Shown here piece by piece: positions 42,101-53,165 of a DNA stretch of 64,000 bases. The stretch is taken from positions 744,001 through 808,000 of the forward strand of contig JANJXV010000152.1 in NCBI GenBank assembly GCA_024803745.1. The letters are read 5' to 3'. The notes beneath the pieces were generated by a model, which was given only the letters and a program-made list of their open reading frames with translations, made no database searches and was not told the DNA's origin. Each line of letters begins with the position of its first letter. Position 1 is the first letter of the stretch. The stretch is from Megascapheus bottae. Taxonomy: Eukaryota > Chordata > Mammalia > Rodentia > Geomyidae. Both the position numbers and the translations under genes were made by a program.

Positions 42101-42935
42101 ATTTGGGGGAGTGAATCTGATTCATTTATTGGTGAATACAGAGAGCCAAAGGAATGCAGGCAATGGAGGATGTAGACTGTGGTAAGATAGGACCCTTGAT
42201 GTTGAGATATGTAAGCTGTATTTTACATAACAGATGTCTCAAAGCTGGTCCAGCTTGAACCTCAAGCTCCTAGCTGTTCTTTGGGATAACTTCCCTTTTC
42301 CATTCACCAAAGAAAAGGGTTAAGAAGTGAAGCACTTTGCCTCCAATGAGCCAGACTGCTTTGTGCAAATATGAAATGAAAGAAGTTGAAGTCATAGAGA
42401 TAAGTCTTTGCTACAATTTTATGCTGTAAGCTGCTCCTTGCCTTGGAGGTGCTCATGAAGATTTTCTAATTGTGCATGAGGTATGACATGGACTGTTGAT
42501 TTCCAAGATAACACAATAGCTGATCTAGGGATCTGTTTGGAGAAAGGTCTGGAAAGAAGCTTGCTGCACATATTAGATTTTTACAAAGAACACTTGGGCT
42601 AGACTTTCATCTGTACAAGAAGTCATTTTGGCTGACTTGCTACCATTCAGATTGCTAACTTCAACCTCTAATATATGAGTAGATATGCTTTTATGTGAAG
42701 AGTTAAAAATTTCTGAGGTACTATTTTCAAGCAATGGTATTTGTGCTGTAGGTTTTGATTTTGTGGCAGGTGACACCCCTGGGGTTTGTTTCACATTTTT
42801 TTCTTCTTTAGAATGAAGAATATTTGTCAAAATGGAAAGGTATCCTGGTCATATGAACAGCTTTGTGCAGCTTCCAAGTTGGTGGCTTTGGGACACAGGG
42901 TCAAGTGTGCAAACTCATTGCAATGTGGGTTGTGA
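42101..42935. other. Unassigned, with an 85-codon minus-strand frame
   Basis: A minus-strand open frame (42830-42573) has hydrophilic, Ser/Thr/Lys-rich composition and no repeat content. This could be a fragment of a processed pseudogene, but I recognise no family. Confidence 0.3.
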
Positions 42936-43010
42936 GGGCCAGGAGTGCAGCCTAGTGGTAGCATGAAGGAAGCCTTGAATTTGATTCCCTGGTGCCACGT
43001 ACACAGAAAA
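42936..43010 (+). repeat. IDL SINE, truncated
   Basis: gggccaggagtgcagcctag through tgccacgtacacagaaaaaa; the middle (gtgcttgcctagc) is missing. Confidence 0.75.
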
Positions 43011-43012
43011 AA

Positions 43013-43225
43013 ACAATCATGGGGCTTATAGACTGAGCCAGGGTGCTCTCTCTAAGCTCTTCAGCTCAAGGTTACCACCCTATACCACTTCTGTTTTTCT
43101 GGTGGTTAATAGTAGATAAGAGTCTCTCTTGATTTAGCTCTTTAGTGACAGGACTGGCTTTGAACCTTGATCCTCAGATCTCAGCCTCCTATGATTACAG
43201 GTGTGCGCCACCATGCCTGGCATAT
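43013..43225 (-). repeat. B1-Geo SINE
   Basis: aatcatggggcttatagact through gtgcgccaccatgcctggc. Confidence 0.85.
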
Positions 43226-43559
43226 AACTGAAGTTTTTAAAACTGTCAGATAAATTGAAATTTATTAATTATAAAAAGATCATGTTTTGTTCTGTGTGTT
43301 TCAGTACCTGTAGTACAGTTTGATATTGACCTCAACTAATCTGTAGTATTCAGAATGTTTTACAGAAGTTCACGTTTGCATTTTGCTAAGGATTAAAAGC
43401 TGTAATAACTATTTAAGCCAAGTATCACGTTATCTAACTTTGATATTTTATATGGTGAACTACGTATTAGATCAGAGTAGTGTGAGAAGACAAATCTCAG
43501 ACAATACAGGTGTTTTAATCACCATTCATGAAATGTTGTTTGTTTCCTTATTTTATTTA

Positions 43560-43958
43560 TTTCTGACAGGCTTGGAGCTTAAACTCATGGCTTGGGCAAA
43601 TTTCTTGGGCTTTTTCAAGGTTAGTGCTTTGACATTTGAGCCCCAGGATAATTTCATTTTCTTTTTTTTTTTGCCAGTCCTGGGCTTGAGCTCAGGGCCT
43701 GAGCACTGTCCTGGGACTTTCTCAAGGCTAGAGCTCTACCACTTGAGCCTCAGCACCACTTCTGGCTTTTTTCTATATATGTGGTACCGAGGAATCGAAT
43801 CCGGGTCTTCATGCATGCTAGGCAAGCACTTTAACCACTAGGCCAAACTCCCGGCCCCTAATTTCATTTTCTTACGTATGTGGTACCAAGGAATCAAACC
43901 TAAGGCTTTTTGATTGTTAGGCAGCCACTTTACCACTAGGCCATGCTCCCAGTCACAC
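43560..43958 (-). repeat. Old IDL-Geo SINE split by a young IDL-Geo SINE
   Basis: The older element (43560-43661 and 43872-43958) is interrupted by a well-preserved copy at 43662-43858. The flanks are a perfect 13-bp target duplication, TAATTTCATTTTC (43649-43661 and 43859-43871). The inner copy keeps an intact antisense B box region (ggaatcgaat). Confidence 0.95.
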
Positions 43959-44165
43959 ATTATTATTTATATATTTTATGCCTTCCTAGTGTTTAAGTCC
44001 TGGGCTTCCATGTACTAGGCAAGCATGCTTGAGCCATAGCTTTAGCCTTATTTGTTCTATCTCTCTACCTATAAATCTATCTATTGAACTCTATCTGATA
44101 TCTATCAGTCTGTCTCCTGAGAGGCTAGGATTACAGGCATGAATCACTGGCACCGGGCTCTGAGC
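43959..44165 (-). repeat. SINE fragments
   Basis: An ID-like piece (43995-44045) and a B1 end (44110-44160, gaggctaggattacaggcat), with a (TCTA)n tract between at 44058-44110. Confidence 0.6.
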
Positions 44166-44305
44166 TATCATTTTAAGGATACTTAACCCTGGCAGTGGGG
44201 GTGGGGGTGGGATTTAATAAAGCAACTCCTTTATCTGGGCACATTTGCATAGGAAAATCTTTACTTGAAGGATGGACAGACACTGGTTTTGAAGAAATCA
44301 ACATT

Positions 44306-44508
44306 TGGAGCCAGAAGTTTGTCCTAGTGGTTGAGTGCTTGCCTAGCATGCATCAAAACCCAGGTTTTCTTCCTTGGTACCACATATGTAGAAAAAAGCT
44401 GGAAGGGTGCTGTGGTGGCTCAAGTTGTAGATCTCTAGCCCTGAGGAAAGCCAATGACAGTGCTCTAGCCCTGAGTTCAAGCCCCAGGATTGGCAAAAGA
44501 AAAAAAGG
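44306..44508 (+). repeat. IDL-Geo SINE
   Basis: ggagccagaagtttgtccta start; complete, with tail at 44497-44508. Confidence 0.9.
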
Positions 44509-44642
44509 CAACATCTGATCTTTGTTAATCCTTTATTTAAAGGCATGCTAAATAAAAATGATTAATTTCACTATCTCTATACCCAAATGATATCAGTCTT
44601 AACTACAAGTACCACCAACAGGTGCCTAGAAGAAAAGGAAGT

Positions 44643-44870
44643 CAGCTGGGTGCCAGTGTCTCATGCCAGTAATCCTAGCTACTCACAAGACTGAGATCTG
44701 AGGATCATAGTTCAAAGCTACCCCAGGCACTAAAGTCCATGAGACTCTTACATCCAATTAACCACCAGAAAACAGGAAGTAGCACTGCAGCTCAAATTGT
44801 AGAGCATGAACCTTGAGCTCGATAGCTTAGGGACAGCTCCCAGCCCACAACCCCCCCCCAAAAAAAACCT
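44643..44870 (+). repeat. B1-Geo SINE
   Basis: cagctgggtgccagtgtctc start; the Geo end is shortened before the C8/A7 tail. Confidence 0.85.
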
Positions 44871-45500
44871 ATTCTTTCTTCTTTAACCTAGGAGAATTTG
44901 GATTTGAACATTGATATTCTCACACAAAATCATCTGATGAAATTAAGTATATTTGTTTTGTGTTCAACACCAGAAGAGAAAGGAAAGAGCCTGTTTCTTT
45001 CCTGATTTCATTCATGTCATTGAAAATATAAGAAAACCCTTGGATCCCCTCCCTCCACCCCAGCAGAAATAACAGAATTTTTTTTTCATTTTGCTTTTCT
45101 TAATTTTCATGTTCATGATTGCATATATGTGAGAAAGAACAACCTAATTTGATGACTGAAAGTTGATCAGACTGAACAGGAATATTTCACCACTCAATAT
45201 GGGCCATTATCTAAGTACATTACAAAATATACTTTATAAGTAGACAGTACTTTAAGCATTGCTCATGAAATCAAAATCCTTGATTCATGGCTGTTTTCAG
45301 ATCTGCACACCACTTATTCTCAGGACTAGTGACTTAGCACAACCACTTGTATGTCCTTGCTTCCATTCCAATCTTCCTTTAATTTCTCCACCACCACCAG
45401 GCGTTTGAGGGTCCCTGGCACATTGGAGGTGCCCTGCCTCTCACACTTGGAATATCAAACTTTTCAGGATTTCTGTTAAACATTCAGAGCTGAGAAAACT
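44871..45500. other. Unassigned sequence
   Basis: No recognised element. Confidence 0.5.
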
Positions 45501-45695
45501 TTTTTTTGGCCAGTGATGGGGCTTGAATTCAGGACCTGAGTGTTGTCCTTGGATTTTTCTCATGGCTAGAGCTTTATCACTTGAGCCACAGATCCACTTC
45601 CAGATTTTTTCTCTGTATGTGGTACTAAAGAATCGAACCTAGGTCTTTGTGCATGCTAGGCCAGCAGTCTACACTAGGTCAAACTACTGGCCCTG
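45501..45695 (-). repeat. IDL-Geo SINE
   Basis: ttggccagtgatggggcttg through ctaggtcaaactactggcc. Confidence 0.9.
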
Positions 45696-45989
45696 AGAGA
45701 GCTTTTGAGACATCCAATTTTTAGTCTTCTGCTTAGCAGATTCAATTGTGTTCCACCCTTTTGCTTATGCTCAAATTATTCTAGATCTTGACTGATCCTA
45801 TTCTGTCCCATTGAAGATGTAATTTGCTAAGGCAAAATTTTTCTTTAGTTTTGATTAGTGGGTCTTCTTGGAAGCTGGTCTATCCCCTTGGCATAAGAAA
45901 GTAGCACTATTCAATAGAAAGGAGAGTTCATTGGCTTTTGTAACTCATTGAGTATTTTGCTTTGCTCAAGGAAAATAGAGGTAAAATTA

Positions 45990-46495
45990 GAGGCTGTGCA
46001 TCTGTGTCTCATGTCTATAACCCTAGCTACTGTGGAGGCTGAGGTCTGAAAATTAGAGTTCAAAGCCAGCCTGGATAGGAAAGCTATGAGACTCTTACTT
46101 TCAATTAAATACTAAGAACACTAAATGTAGAGCTTCGACTGTAGTGGTAGAGCATGAATGTTGAGCAAAATAGCTCAGGTGCATTGACCAAGCCCTGAGT
46201 TCAAAACTCGGATCTGCACACATGCAAATCTATTGTCTATGGTTTCTCACGTCTGTAATCCTAGCTCAGGAGGCTGAGATCTGAGGATCGCAGTTCAAAG
46301 CCAGCCCGGGCATTAAAGACTGTCTGACTCTTACCTCCTATTAACCACCAGAAAACCGGAAGTGGTGCTGTGGCTCCAGGGGTAGAGCTGTAGCCTTGAG
46401 CTGAAGAGCTCAGGGACAGCACCCAGGCCCAGAGTTCAAGTTCCACAGCTGACCAAAAAGAAAAAAGAAAAAAAAAGGCAGAAATGATGCTATGC
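45990..46495 (+). repeat. Two B1-Geo SINEs in tandem, with partial Geo
   Basis: First copy 45990-46220 (aggctgtgcatctgtgtctc...), second 46233-46478 (tatggtttctcacgtctgta...), then a short Geo piece (agaaatgatgctatgcttca). Confidence 0.85.
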
Positions 46496-46639
46496 TTCAA
46501 GTGGAACACCAGGAAAGAGAAAAACAGAAAAATAAAACAGGAACTGCACCAGGTCACTGCGTTGAAGCCCCAAGACCTGTAGATACAGAGAGAACAAGAG
46601 CACCCCCCAAAACCCCTGATCTTATAGGATAGCACTCAA

Positions 46640-47100
46640 ACCCAGGAAGATGCCTCTGAAATTCCCTGTTTTCATGCTTTTGTTTGGCACTAGGTTTGCT
46701 AGCCTCAGGGCTGACTTGCACATGGAGCTGAACTACTGCAAGATTAGCTCAGTGCTACAGGAGAACACGCATGCATGGCCGCACAGGACTGGGCCCTGGC
46801 ACAGAAGTGCCAGCCATGCATATTCGCACCCACTGAACCTGGCTGCTGCGGGAGTACTGGCACCAGAAAAGGAAGGCGGTGTTCAGAGGCCACAGTGGCC
46901 TCTCTTCTGGCCTTGGTTCCAGGTTTCTTAGCTCCCCGTCTTCATGTGGTCATGGGGGACACCAGAGCTTTCCCCTCGCTGGCTCTGCACCCAGGGCGGC
47001 TACCAGGTGCTGGTGCCTCTTCCACATGGGCCTCTGTGTTTCTGGGCCACTTTTGGCACCACCCAAGGACAACCGGGAGCCATAACCCTCCTGCTCTGAG
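46640..47100 (+). other. GC-rich stretch with a candidate exon
   Basis: Between 46923 and 47100 a strong acceptor (ctggccttggttccag) and a consensus donor (ctgag|gtaagt) bracket 178 bases open in one plus-strand frame. That frame is part of a 110-codon open frame, 46775-47104. Base composition is unlike the surrounding repeats. No domain is recognised, so it may belong to a non-coding or fast-evolving transcript, or be chance. Confidence 0.3.
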
Positions 47101-47304
47101 GTAAGTCAACACATCTTCTTCTAGAAAGAAAACAAACACCAACTGTCATTTATGAGCTCATCATTTCTTTGAACTCACTATTTTATTACCGTGTCTGTGC
47201 ACATTTAGGTTTCCAAATATCCACAAAGTGATGCAAAACTGGAAACCAAAATCTCACCATTTGTGGGAGGTGAGATAGCATGAGGATTCAAACTTGTTTT
47301 TGTT

Positions 47305-47415
47305 GTAATTGAGATAAGAGTCTTGAGAACTTTCCTGCCCAGTGTGGTTTCCAACCATGATCCTCAGATCTCAGTCTCCTGAATAGCTAGAATTATAGGT
47401 GTGAGCCCAGCTCCT
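47305..47415 (-). repeat. B1-Geo SINE, B1 half
   Basis: attgagataagagtcttgag through attataggtgtgagcccagc. Confidence 0.8.
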
Positions 47416-47660
47416 TTTTTCTTTTTTTATTAAAAAATTTATAAACATTGATTTTTACATCATATTTCAAATGACATGTTTAACAAACAAGTGTTCAAGA
47501 AGGGACTCTCTATATACAATCGCTGGCACTTAGTTTTTAGAGCATAATCAAAATTAGGCTAAGGGTTTGTATGTCATAGATATTTTAACTTATGAAATAA
47601 AACATATCTATAGAGTCATAGGTTTTTATGTCTATGTAGCTGTGTTTAAATTTTTCTTTG
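47416..47660 (-). mobile_element. L1 3'UTR fragment, second subfamily
   Basis: T-rich start, then a stretch matching 53180-53420 (ggctaagggtttgtatgtca, agagtcataggtttttatgt). It is a different 3'UTR from the L1 ends at 27780 and 57393. Confidence 0.85.
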
Positions 47661-48004
47661 AATAATTGAAAGTTTGAATAACTCCATTGGAGAAACTTTT
47701 CCATTTGAGTATTTTAAGGATTCTCACTCTATTCCCCTGGTGTCCTATGTTCTCTTTTGGAAACTCTTTCCTTTTAGTGCTGCTGCATACAAACAAGGAA
47801 GATTGCTCAGTTGTTGGAACTGAGGACAGGAAAGTAGGATTGTATGACATCTACTCCAACAAGTAAGAACTGCTGATGAGTGTCTACCCACTGTCTGTGA
47901 TGTCAGGGTGTATTTAATTTTGAGTTAAGAAACAGTATTATCTGGAAGACTTCATAGAATAAGTCTGCCTGGAGGACCAAGATTCAGAACTGAGAAGTTG
48001 GTTT

Positions 48005-48225
48005 TTGTGCTGGTATGGAGTTTGAACTCAGGGCATTCCCACTGATCTTTTTTTGCACATGAATAGCACTTTACCACTTGAGCCATAGTTCACTTCAACT
48101 TTTTAGTGGTTAACTAGAGGTTAAAGTGTCAACTTTCCCGTATAGGCTAGCTTTGAATGGTGATCTTCAGATCTCAAAGCCTTAAGTGGCTAGAGTTATA
48201 GGCAGGAGCCACTTCCAGCCAGCTA
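48005..48225 (-). repeat. B1-Geo SINE
   Basis: tgctggtatggagtttgaac through ggcaggagccacttccagcc. Confidence 0.75.
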
Positions 48226-48399
48226 CAAATTCACTTAAAGAGAAATGTAGGCATTACCTGAATTTTGAAGTGGTAACCCCTCTGTACAACACCTCAATAG
48301 TAATAATAAAAGTACAAATAACACTTGTTTCCAGATTTTAAAAATTTACTACAGTATTGTCAAGCATAGACATGCTACCTAAATGAACTATTTGCTTTT

Positions 48400-48682
48400 T
48401 TTCCTTTGCCAGTCTTGGGCTTAAACTCAGGGTCTGAGCACTCTCCTTGGGCTTTCTCAAGGATAGAGCTCTATTTTTTTTTCTTCTTTTTTTTGCCAGT
48501 CTTGGGCTTGGGCTCAGGGCCTGAGCACTGTCCTTGGACTTTCTCAAGGCTATAGCTCTACCACTTGAGCCTCAGCACCCCTTCTAGCTTTTTTTTTCTA
48601 TGTATGTGGTACCGAGGAATCGAACCCGGGTCTTCATGCATATTAGGCAAGCACTCTACCACTAGGCCAAACTCCCAGCCCA
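48400..48682 (-). repeat. IDL-Geo SINE inserted into a Geo fragment
   Basis: A Geo start (48408-48473) stops at gagctcta; a full IDL-Geo follows (48474-48682, T-rich tail then gccagtcttgggcttggg). The ID half is well preserved (ggaatcgaacccgggtc). The remainder of the older copy is not found downstream. Confidence 0.85.
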
Positions 48683-49305
48683 AAATCAACATATTTTAAA
48701 AAACAAAATGCACAAGGTGTGCCTTGTCTGTTAGTTAATGATGTTACATTTCTCTATATTTGTTTTACCTCTATATATTTCTTAAACATACAGAAGCATA
48801 AAACAAAGTTGCCTCTTATAATTGTAAAGCTAAGAAAACATTTTCTCATGATCAAATACAGTATTTTAATTAACCTTAAGAACTATTTACATAGTATGTT
48901 CTTATAATATCCAGCATACATGCATATTGCTTTCAGTGAGCCAAAAACAATATTCTTATTTCCAAGGTAATTTTTCAATGAGGGTTCATATACTACACTC
49001 CAAAATGTCACCTGTACATCTGTCTATAATGTTGTCCTTTCAAATGAAAGATTCTAAAGCAGTTGTATTATAAGCTATTGCATATATCATATTTGCCTAT
49101 TTATTTATGGTGGCATTTAACTCATTTCTTTTCCCTTAGTGACTTCTGATTATATTCCTTGTATGCCGCATCAAGTGTGAATTATGCAGAGGTACCTGTC
49201 CATTTCATTATCCCTTAGTGCTATAGACTGCTGAGTCCTAGAAAGGAGATGAGTCCAATTTCAGATGTGCCTAAGAGTAAAATTTTCTTTTGTCTTGGTA
49301 TTGTG
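48683..49305. other. Unassigned AT-rich sequence
   Basis: No recognised element. Confidence 0.5.
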
Positions 49306-49675
49306 TGTGTCTATATCTGATGTGGGGCTCAAACTTTGGGCGTGGGCATTGTCTCTCAGCTCTACAGCTCAAGGCTACTGCCCTACCCTTTGAGCCACAG
49401 TGCCACTTAGATTTTCTAGTGGCTAATTGGAGATAAGAGTCTTAGGTGCTTTTGTGCCCGGGCAGGATTTCCACCTCGATCTACAAATCTCAGCCTCCTG
49501 AGTAGCAAGGATTACAGGCCCCAGAGACTCTTATCTCCAGTTAATCATTAGAAAATGGGAAGTGAGACTGTGGCTCAAGGCCAGGGCAGTAGCCTAGAGC
49601 TGAAGAGCTCAGGGACAGCAACCAGGACCAGAGTTCAAGCCCCATAATCCACAAAAAAATTTAAGAAGGAAACTA
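49306..49675. repeat. Head-to-head B1-Geo SINE remnants
   Basis: A minus-strand B1-Geo (49312-49520, ending gcaaggattacaggcc) abuts a plus-strand B1-Geo lacking its B1 start (49525-49660, gagactcttatctccagtta ... gccccataatccacaa). The facing copies form a potential stem. Confidence 0.85.
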
Positions 49676-49696
49676 ATGAATTAAAAAACAAAAAGG

Positions 49697-49880
49697 ACCG
49701 GAACTTTGGCTTAGTGGTAAAGTGCTTATCTAGTATGCAGGAAGACCTGGTTTCGATTCCCCCCTATCATGTACATAGAAAACTGCTGGAAGTGGTGCTG
49801 AGGCTCAAGTGGTAGAGCTCTCGCCTTGAGAAAGCCCAAGAACAGTGCTCAGGCCCTGAGCTCAAGCCCAAGACTGGCAA
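49697..49880 (+). repeat. IDL-Geo SINE
   Basis: gaccggaactttggcttagt start, gtttcgattccccc at the B box, complete Geo half. Confidence 0.9.
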
Positions 49881-49883
49881 GGA

Positions 49884-49939
<56 letters not shown>

Positions 49940-49940
49940 G
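49881..49940. repeat. (GAAA)n microsatellite
   Basis: About 14 GAAA units extending directly from the IDL-Geo tail. Confidence 0.97.
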
Positions 49941-50247
49941 ATGTACTCTTTACCTGACTTAAATGTAACTGTAATCCCTGTGTACATCACCTATATAATA
50001 ACAAAAGACCCTATTTATATTAGATAATTATAGTCCAGACTGCAATAAAACCTATATACACACACAGAGTAAAAACAACTTAGAAAGCATTATAAATGTC
50101 TTGATACAGTGACTGCATTTGTGATTTGCTGTATCCCTAGGATCCATTAAAGCATCAGTATCTAGTAATAATTTGGAATGTCTGGAAAAAACTGTTTACC
50201 TATACACTCTACTAAGTTCTAAAGTGTTGATTTAGTAGATTTTTTCT

Positions 50248-50440
50248 TTCCCCAGTCCTGCGGCTTGAACTAGGGCCTGAGCACTGTTCTTGGTCTTTTT
50301 ACTCAAGGCTAGCGGTCTGCCACTTGAGCCACAGTGCCACTTCCAGCTTTTTTCTATGTATATGGGACCGAGGAATTAAACCCAGGTCTTCGTGCATGCT
50401 CGGCAAGCACTCTACCACTAGGAAAAACTCCTGGCCCCAA
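50248..50440 (-). repeat. IDL-Geo SINE
   Basis: ccccagtcctgcggcttgaa through ctaggaaaaactcctggcc. Confidence 0.9.
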
Positions 50441-50574
50441 GCAGAAATTTTTTTAGGATACACTGATAACTTGTTTTTGTGTCCAAACTTTTGATTATTA
50501 TGTTCTGTCCCCTTTCCTCTTATAGCCACCTTCAGCCTTGACTTTTTCTGCCTCAAAGAATTAGCTCAAACTGG

Positions 50575-50776
50575 GGACCAGCTCAACTGTGTAACCCTAG
50601 CTAGACAGAAAGCTAAAGTCTGAGCATCGCAGTTTTACCTCAGCCTTGGCAGAAAAGTTCATATGACTTTTATTTCCAATTTACAACCCCAAATCCAGAA
50701 AGGAACATGTAGCTCAAGTGCTATAACTCCAGCCTTGAGCGAAAACACCAAGTAAGAATGTGAGTGCTATTCCTGG

Positions 50777-50778
<2 letters not shown>
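50575..50778 (+). repeat. B1-Geo SINE, diverged
   Basis: gaccagctcaactgtgtaac through gagtgctattcctggca, running into a CA microsatellite. Confidence 0.75.

Positions 50779-50825
<47 letters not shown>
50779..50825. repeat. (CA)n microsatellite
   Basis: About 23 CA units at a SINE 3' end. Confidence 0.97.
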
Positions 50826-50827
<2 letters not shown>

Positions 50828-51107
50828 AAAGAAATGGATCTTTTGTAATACCCTTTTTAATTCATATACTCAGTATAAGAGCTATAGTATTTCTTTAACA
50901 TATTGAAACATCCAGCATTTCTGGTACTTGTGTACATAAAGGGTAAAAGCACAATAAATCACCAAAAGTTGAACAAACTTCAGGTATAGTTTATTTACTC
51001 AACGAATGATTGCTGTACACTAAAGAAATCTTTGCTTTGGAAACCTTATAGTTTAGTCATAAGAATTCCTGTACTTCCTTATATTTAAATGCCTAAAGAG
51101 TAAAATC

Positions 51108-51255
51108 CTTCTCTTTTGGTGGCATTATTGGGACTTGAAGTCAGCAGTGTCACTTAACATTTTGCTCAAGATTAGCACTTCTGGCTTTTTGCTTGCTAAC
51201 TGGAAATGAGTCTTATGATCAACTTTTCTCCCTAGGCTGGCTTTAAACCGTTAGA
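51108..51255 (-). repeat. B1-Geo SINE, degraded
   Basis: tttggtggcattattgggac; the inner junction (ttttgcttgctaactgg) and ccctaggctggctttaaacc are recognisable. Confidence 0.6.
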
Positions 51256-51419
51256 AATGTTTATTTGAGAACACTTTTACCTTTGATGTCATTTCTGTTT
51301 CGTATATCAGATGAATGTCTAAATGTGTTATATCTTATAAACTGTCAATTAATATTTTAGCTATATGGTTTTCTCATTTCGTTTTTGTCAATGGGAATTG
51401 AACCCAGGAGGTTTCACTT

Positions 51420-51550
51420 GCTAGGCAGGAGTGCTTGCCTAGCATGTATGAAACCCTGGGTGCCATTCCTCAGCACCACATAAACAGAAAAGCTGGAAGT
51501 GCCACTGTGGCTCAAGTGGTAGATTGCTAATGTTGAGCACAGAGTATTTC
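51420..51550 (+). repeat. IDL-Geo SINE, truncated
   Basis: gtgcttgcctagcatgtatg through ctcaagtggtagattgctaa; it begins after the A box and stops mid-Geo. Confidence 0.8.
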
Positions 51551-51651
51551 AAACTGACAAAACTCTTTGATTGTCACATTTAAATCAGGCTTGAAAACTT
51601 TCCTAGGAACCACTTATGATTTTGAAAAAAGTCCAATTTCCAAAAAATCAC

Positions 51652-51870
51652 TAGCTAGGTGCTGGAGGGTCACAATTGTCATTCTAGCTAGTCAGGGAGA
51701 TGGTAGTTCAAAGCAGAAAAAACTGTAAGATTCTTCTCTCCACTTAATCACCAAAAGTAAGTGAGCTGTGGCTAAAACGGGTGCAGCATAGGCCTTCAGC
51801 AAAAAGAACTCAGAGACCTTGCCCAAGTCCAAAGTTCAAGCTCCCCACCAAGAAAGAAAGAAAAAAAGAA
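51652..51870 (+). repeat. B1-Geo SINE
   Basis: agctaggtgctggagggtca through agttcaagctccccaccaag. Confidence 0.8.
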
Positions 51871-52242
51871 ATCCAGATAACTCAGTTTCGAAAGTATATC
51901 TGGATATCTGAGTAGATGTTTCCTAATCTTTCCTCATTCATGTCATGGAACCACGTAATCTTGATCCACATCTGACTAAGAGACTGTTTTGTGCTTAATA
52001 AATTTATTCCACATACTCCAGTAGAATCTGGACAGCTAACAGCTACTTACCAATGTCTACATTTAGACCAGTAATGTCTTCATACCATCTACACAGTCAT
52101 CTACATTATGTTTCCAGGAGTATCATTGAGTGTAGAACACTCAGAACTAAAAAATTGCATAAAGATGTTAGAAAATCCCTTGATTCATTAAGAAAATTTC
52201 TGTACCACTTAGAGCAAATACATTAGTGGTCTTCACCTCCAG

Positions 52243-53165
52243 TCTCTTTTTTGTTTTTAAGATTTTATTAACATTGATTTTTAAATTTTTTATTGTGATT
52301 AATAGAAAGGTTACATTATATTCACCAGATAGAAGGTGCATAATTTCACACTTATTGATACCTTTTCTCATGACATGGTCCCGATTTTCCCCCTTCCGTA
52401 TCCAATTTCAAATAACCAATTAAGCACATATAAAATATATCAGATAACAAGGTGAAATATTGTAACAATATGAGAGAACCAAGGGTTGGCAAAAGAGGTG
52501 AGCGATAACATAGTACATCAAGGACATCAGTCACTCAATATATGGCTTTTGTTTCCTTATCCTGGAGGTCCTTACATTTAGTGTCGAACTATTTGCCCTA
52601 ATGTATCTAGATTTTGTTCCATTGTAAACCTCTGCTAGGAGAACCCTAGGTTCCTACTGATTAAGACAAGAGAGGGAGACTATTGGGCTTATGTTCCTTT
52701 GAGTCTGGCTTACTTCACTTAATCATTTTTGCTAAGTCTTTCCATTTCCTTACAAGTAGGGCGATGTCATTCTTTCTGACAGCAGCATGGAATACCATTG
52801 TGTAAAAATATCACATCTTGTTGATACACTTATCAACTGAGGGACATCTGGGTTGGTTCCATATCTTTGCTATGGTAAATAGTGCTGCAATGAACATAGT
52901 TGTAGTACTGGATTTAGTATGTCCTTGTTTCTGGACAATTGGGTAAATGCCAAGTAGTGGAATTGTTGGGTCATAGGGGAGCTCTATGTTTAGTCTTTTG
53001 AGGAACTGCCATACTGTTTTCCATAGTGGTTGAAGGAGTTTGCACTCCCACCAACAGTGTAGTAGTAATCCCTCCTGTCCACATCCCCTCCAGCATCTGT
53101 TGTTACTAGTTTTCTTGATCCTGGCCATTCTAACTGGAGTGAGAGTGAGGTGGAATCTAAGAGTT
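52243..53165 (-). mobile_element. 5'-truncated L1
   Basis: It has the 3'UTR (52270-52540) and the ORF2 C-terminus. A minus-strand frame (53128-52811) reads Cys-Trp-Arg-Gly-Cys-Gly then His-Cys-Trp-Trp-Glu-Cys, the Cys-rich end of ORF2, and Pro-Leu-Leu-Gly-Ile-Tyr-Pro. It stops at 53165 against the T-rich 3' end of the next L1, so it landed at that element's tail. Confidence 0.9.
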
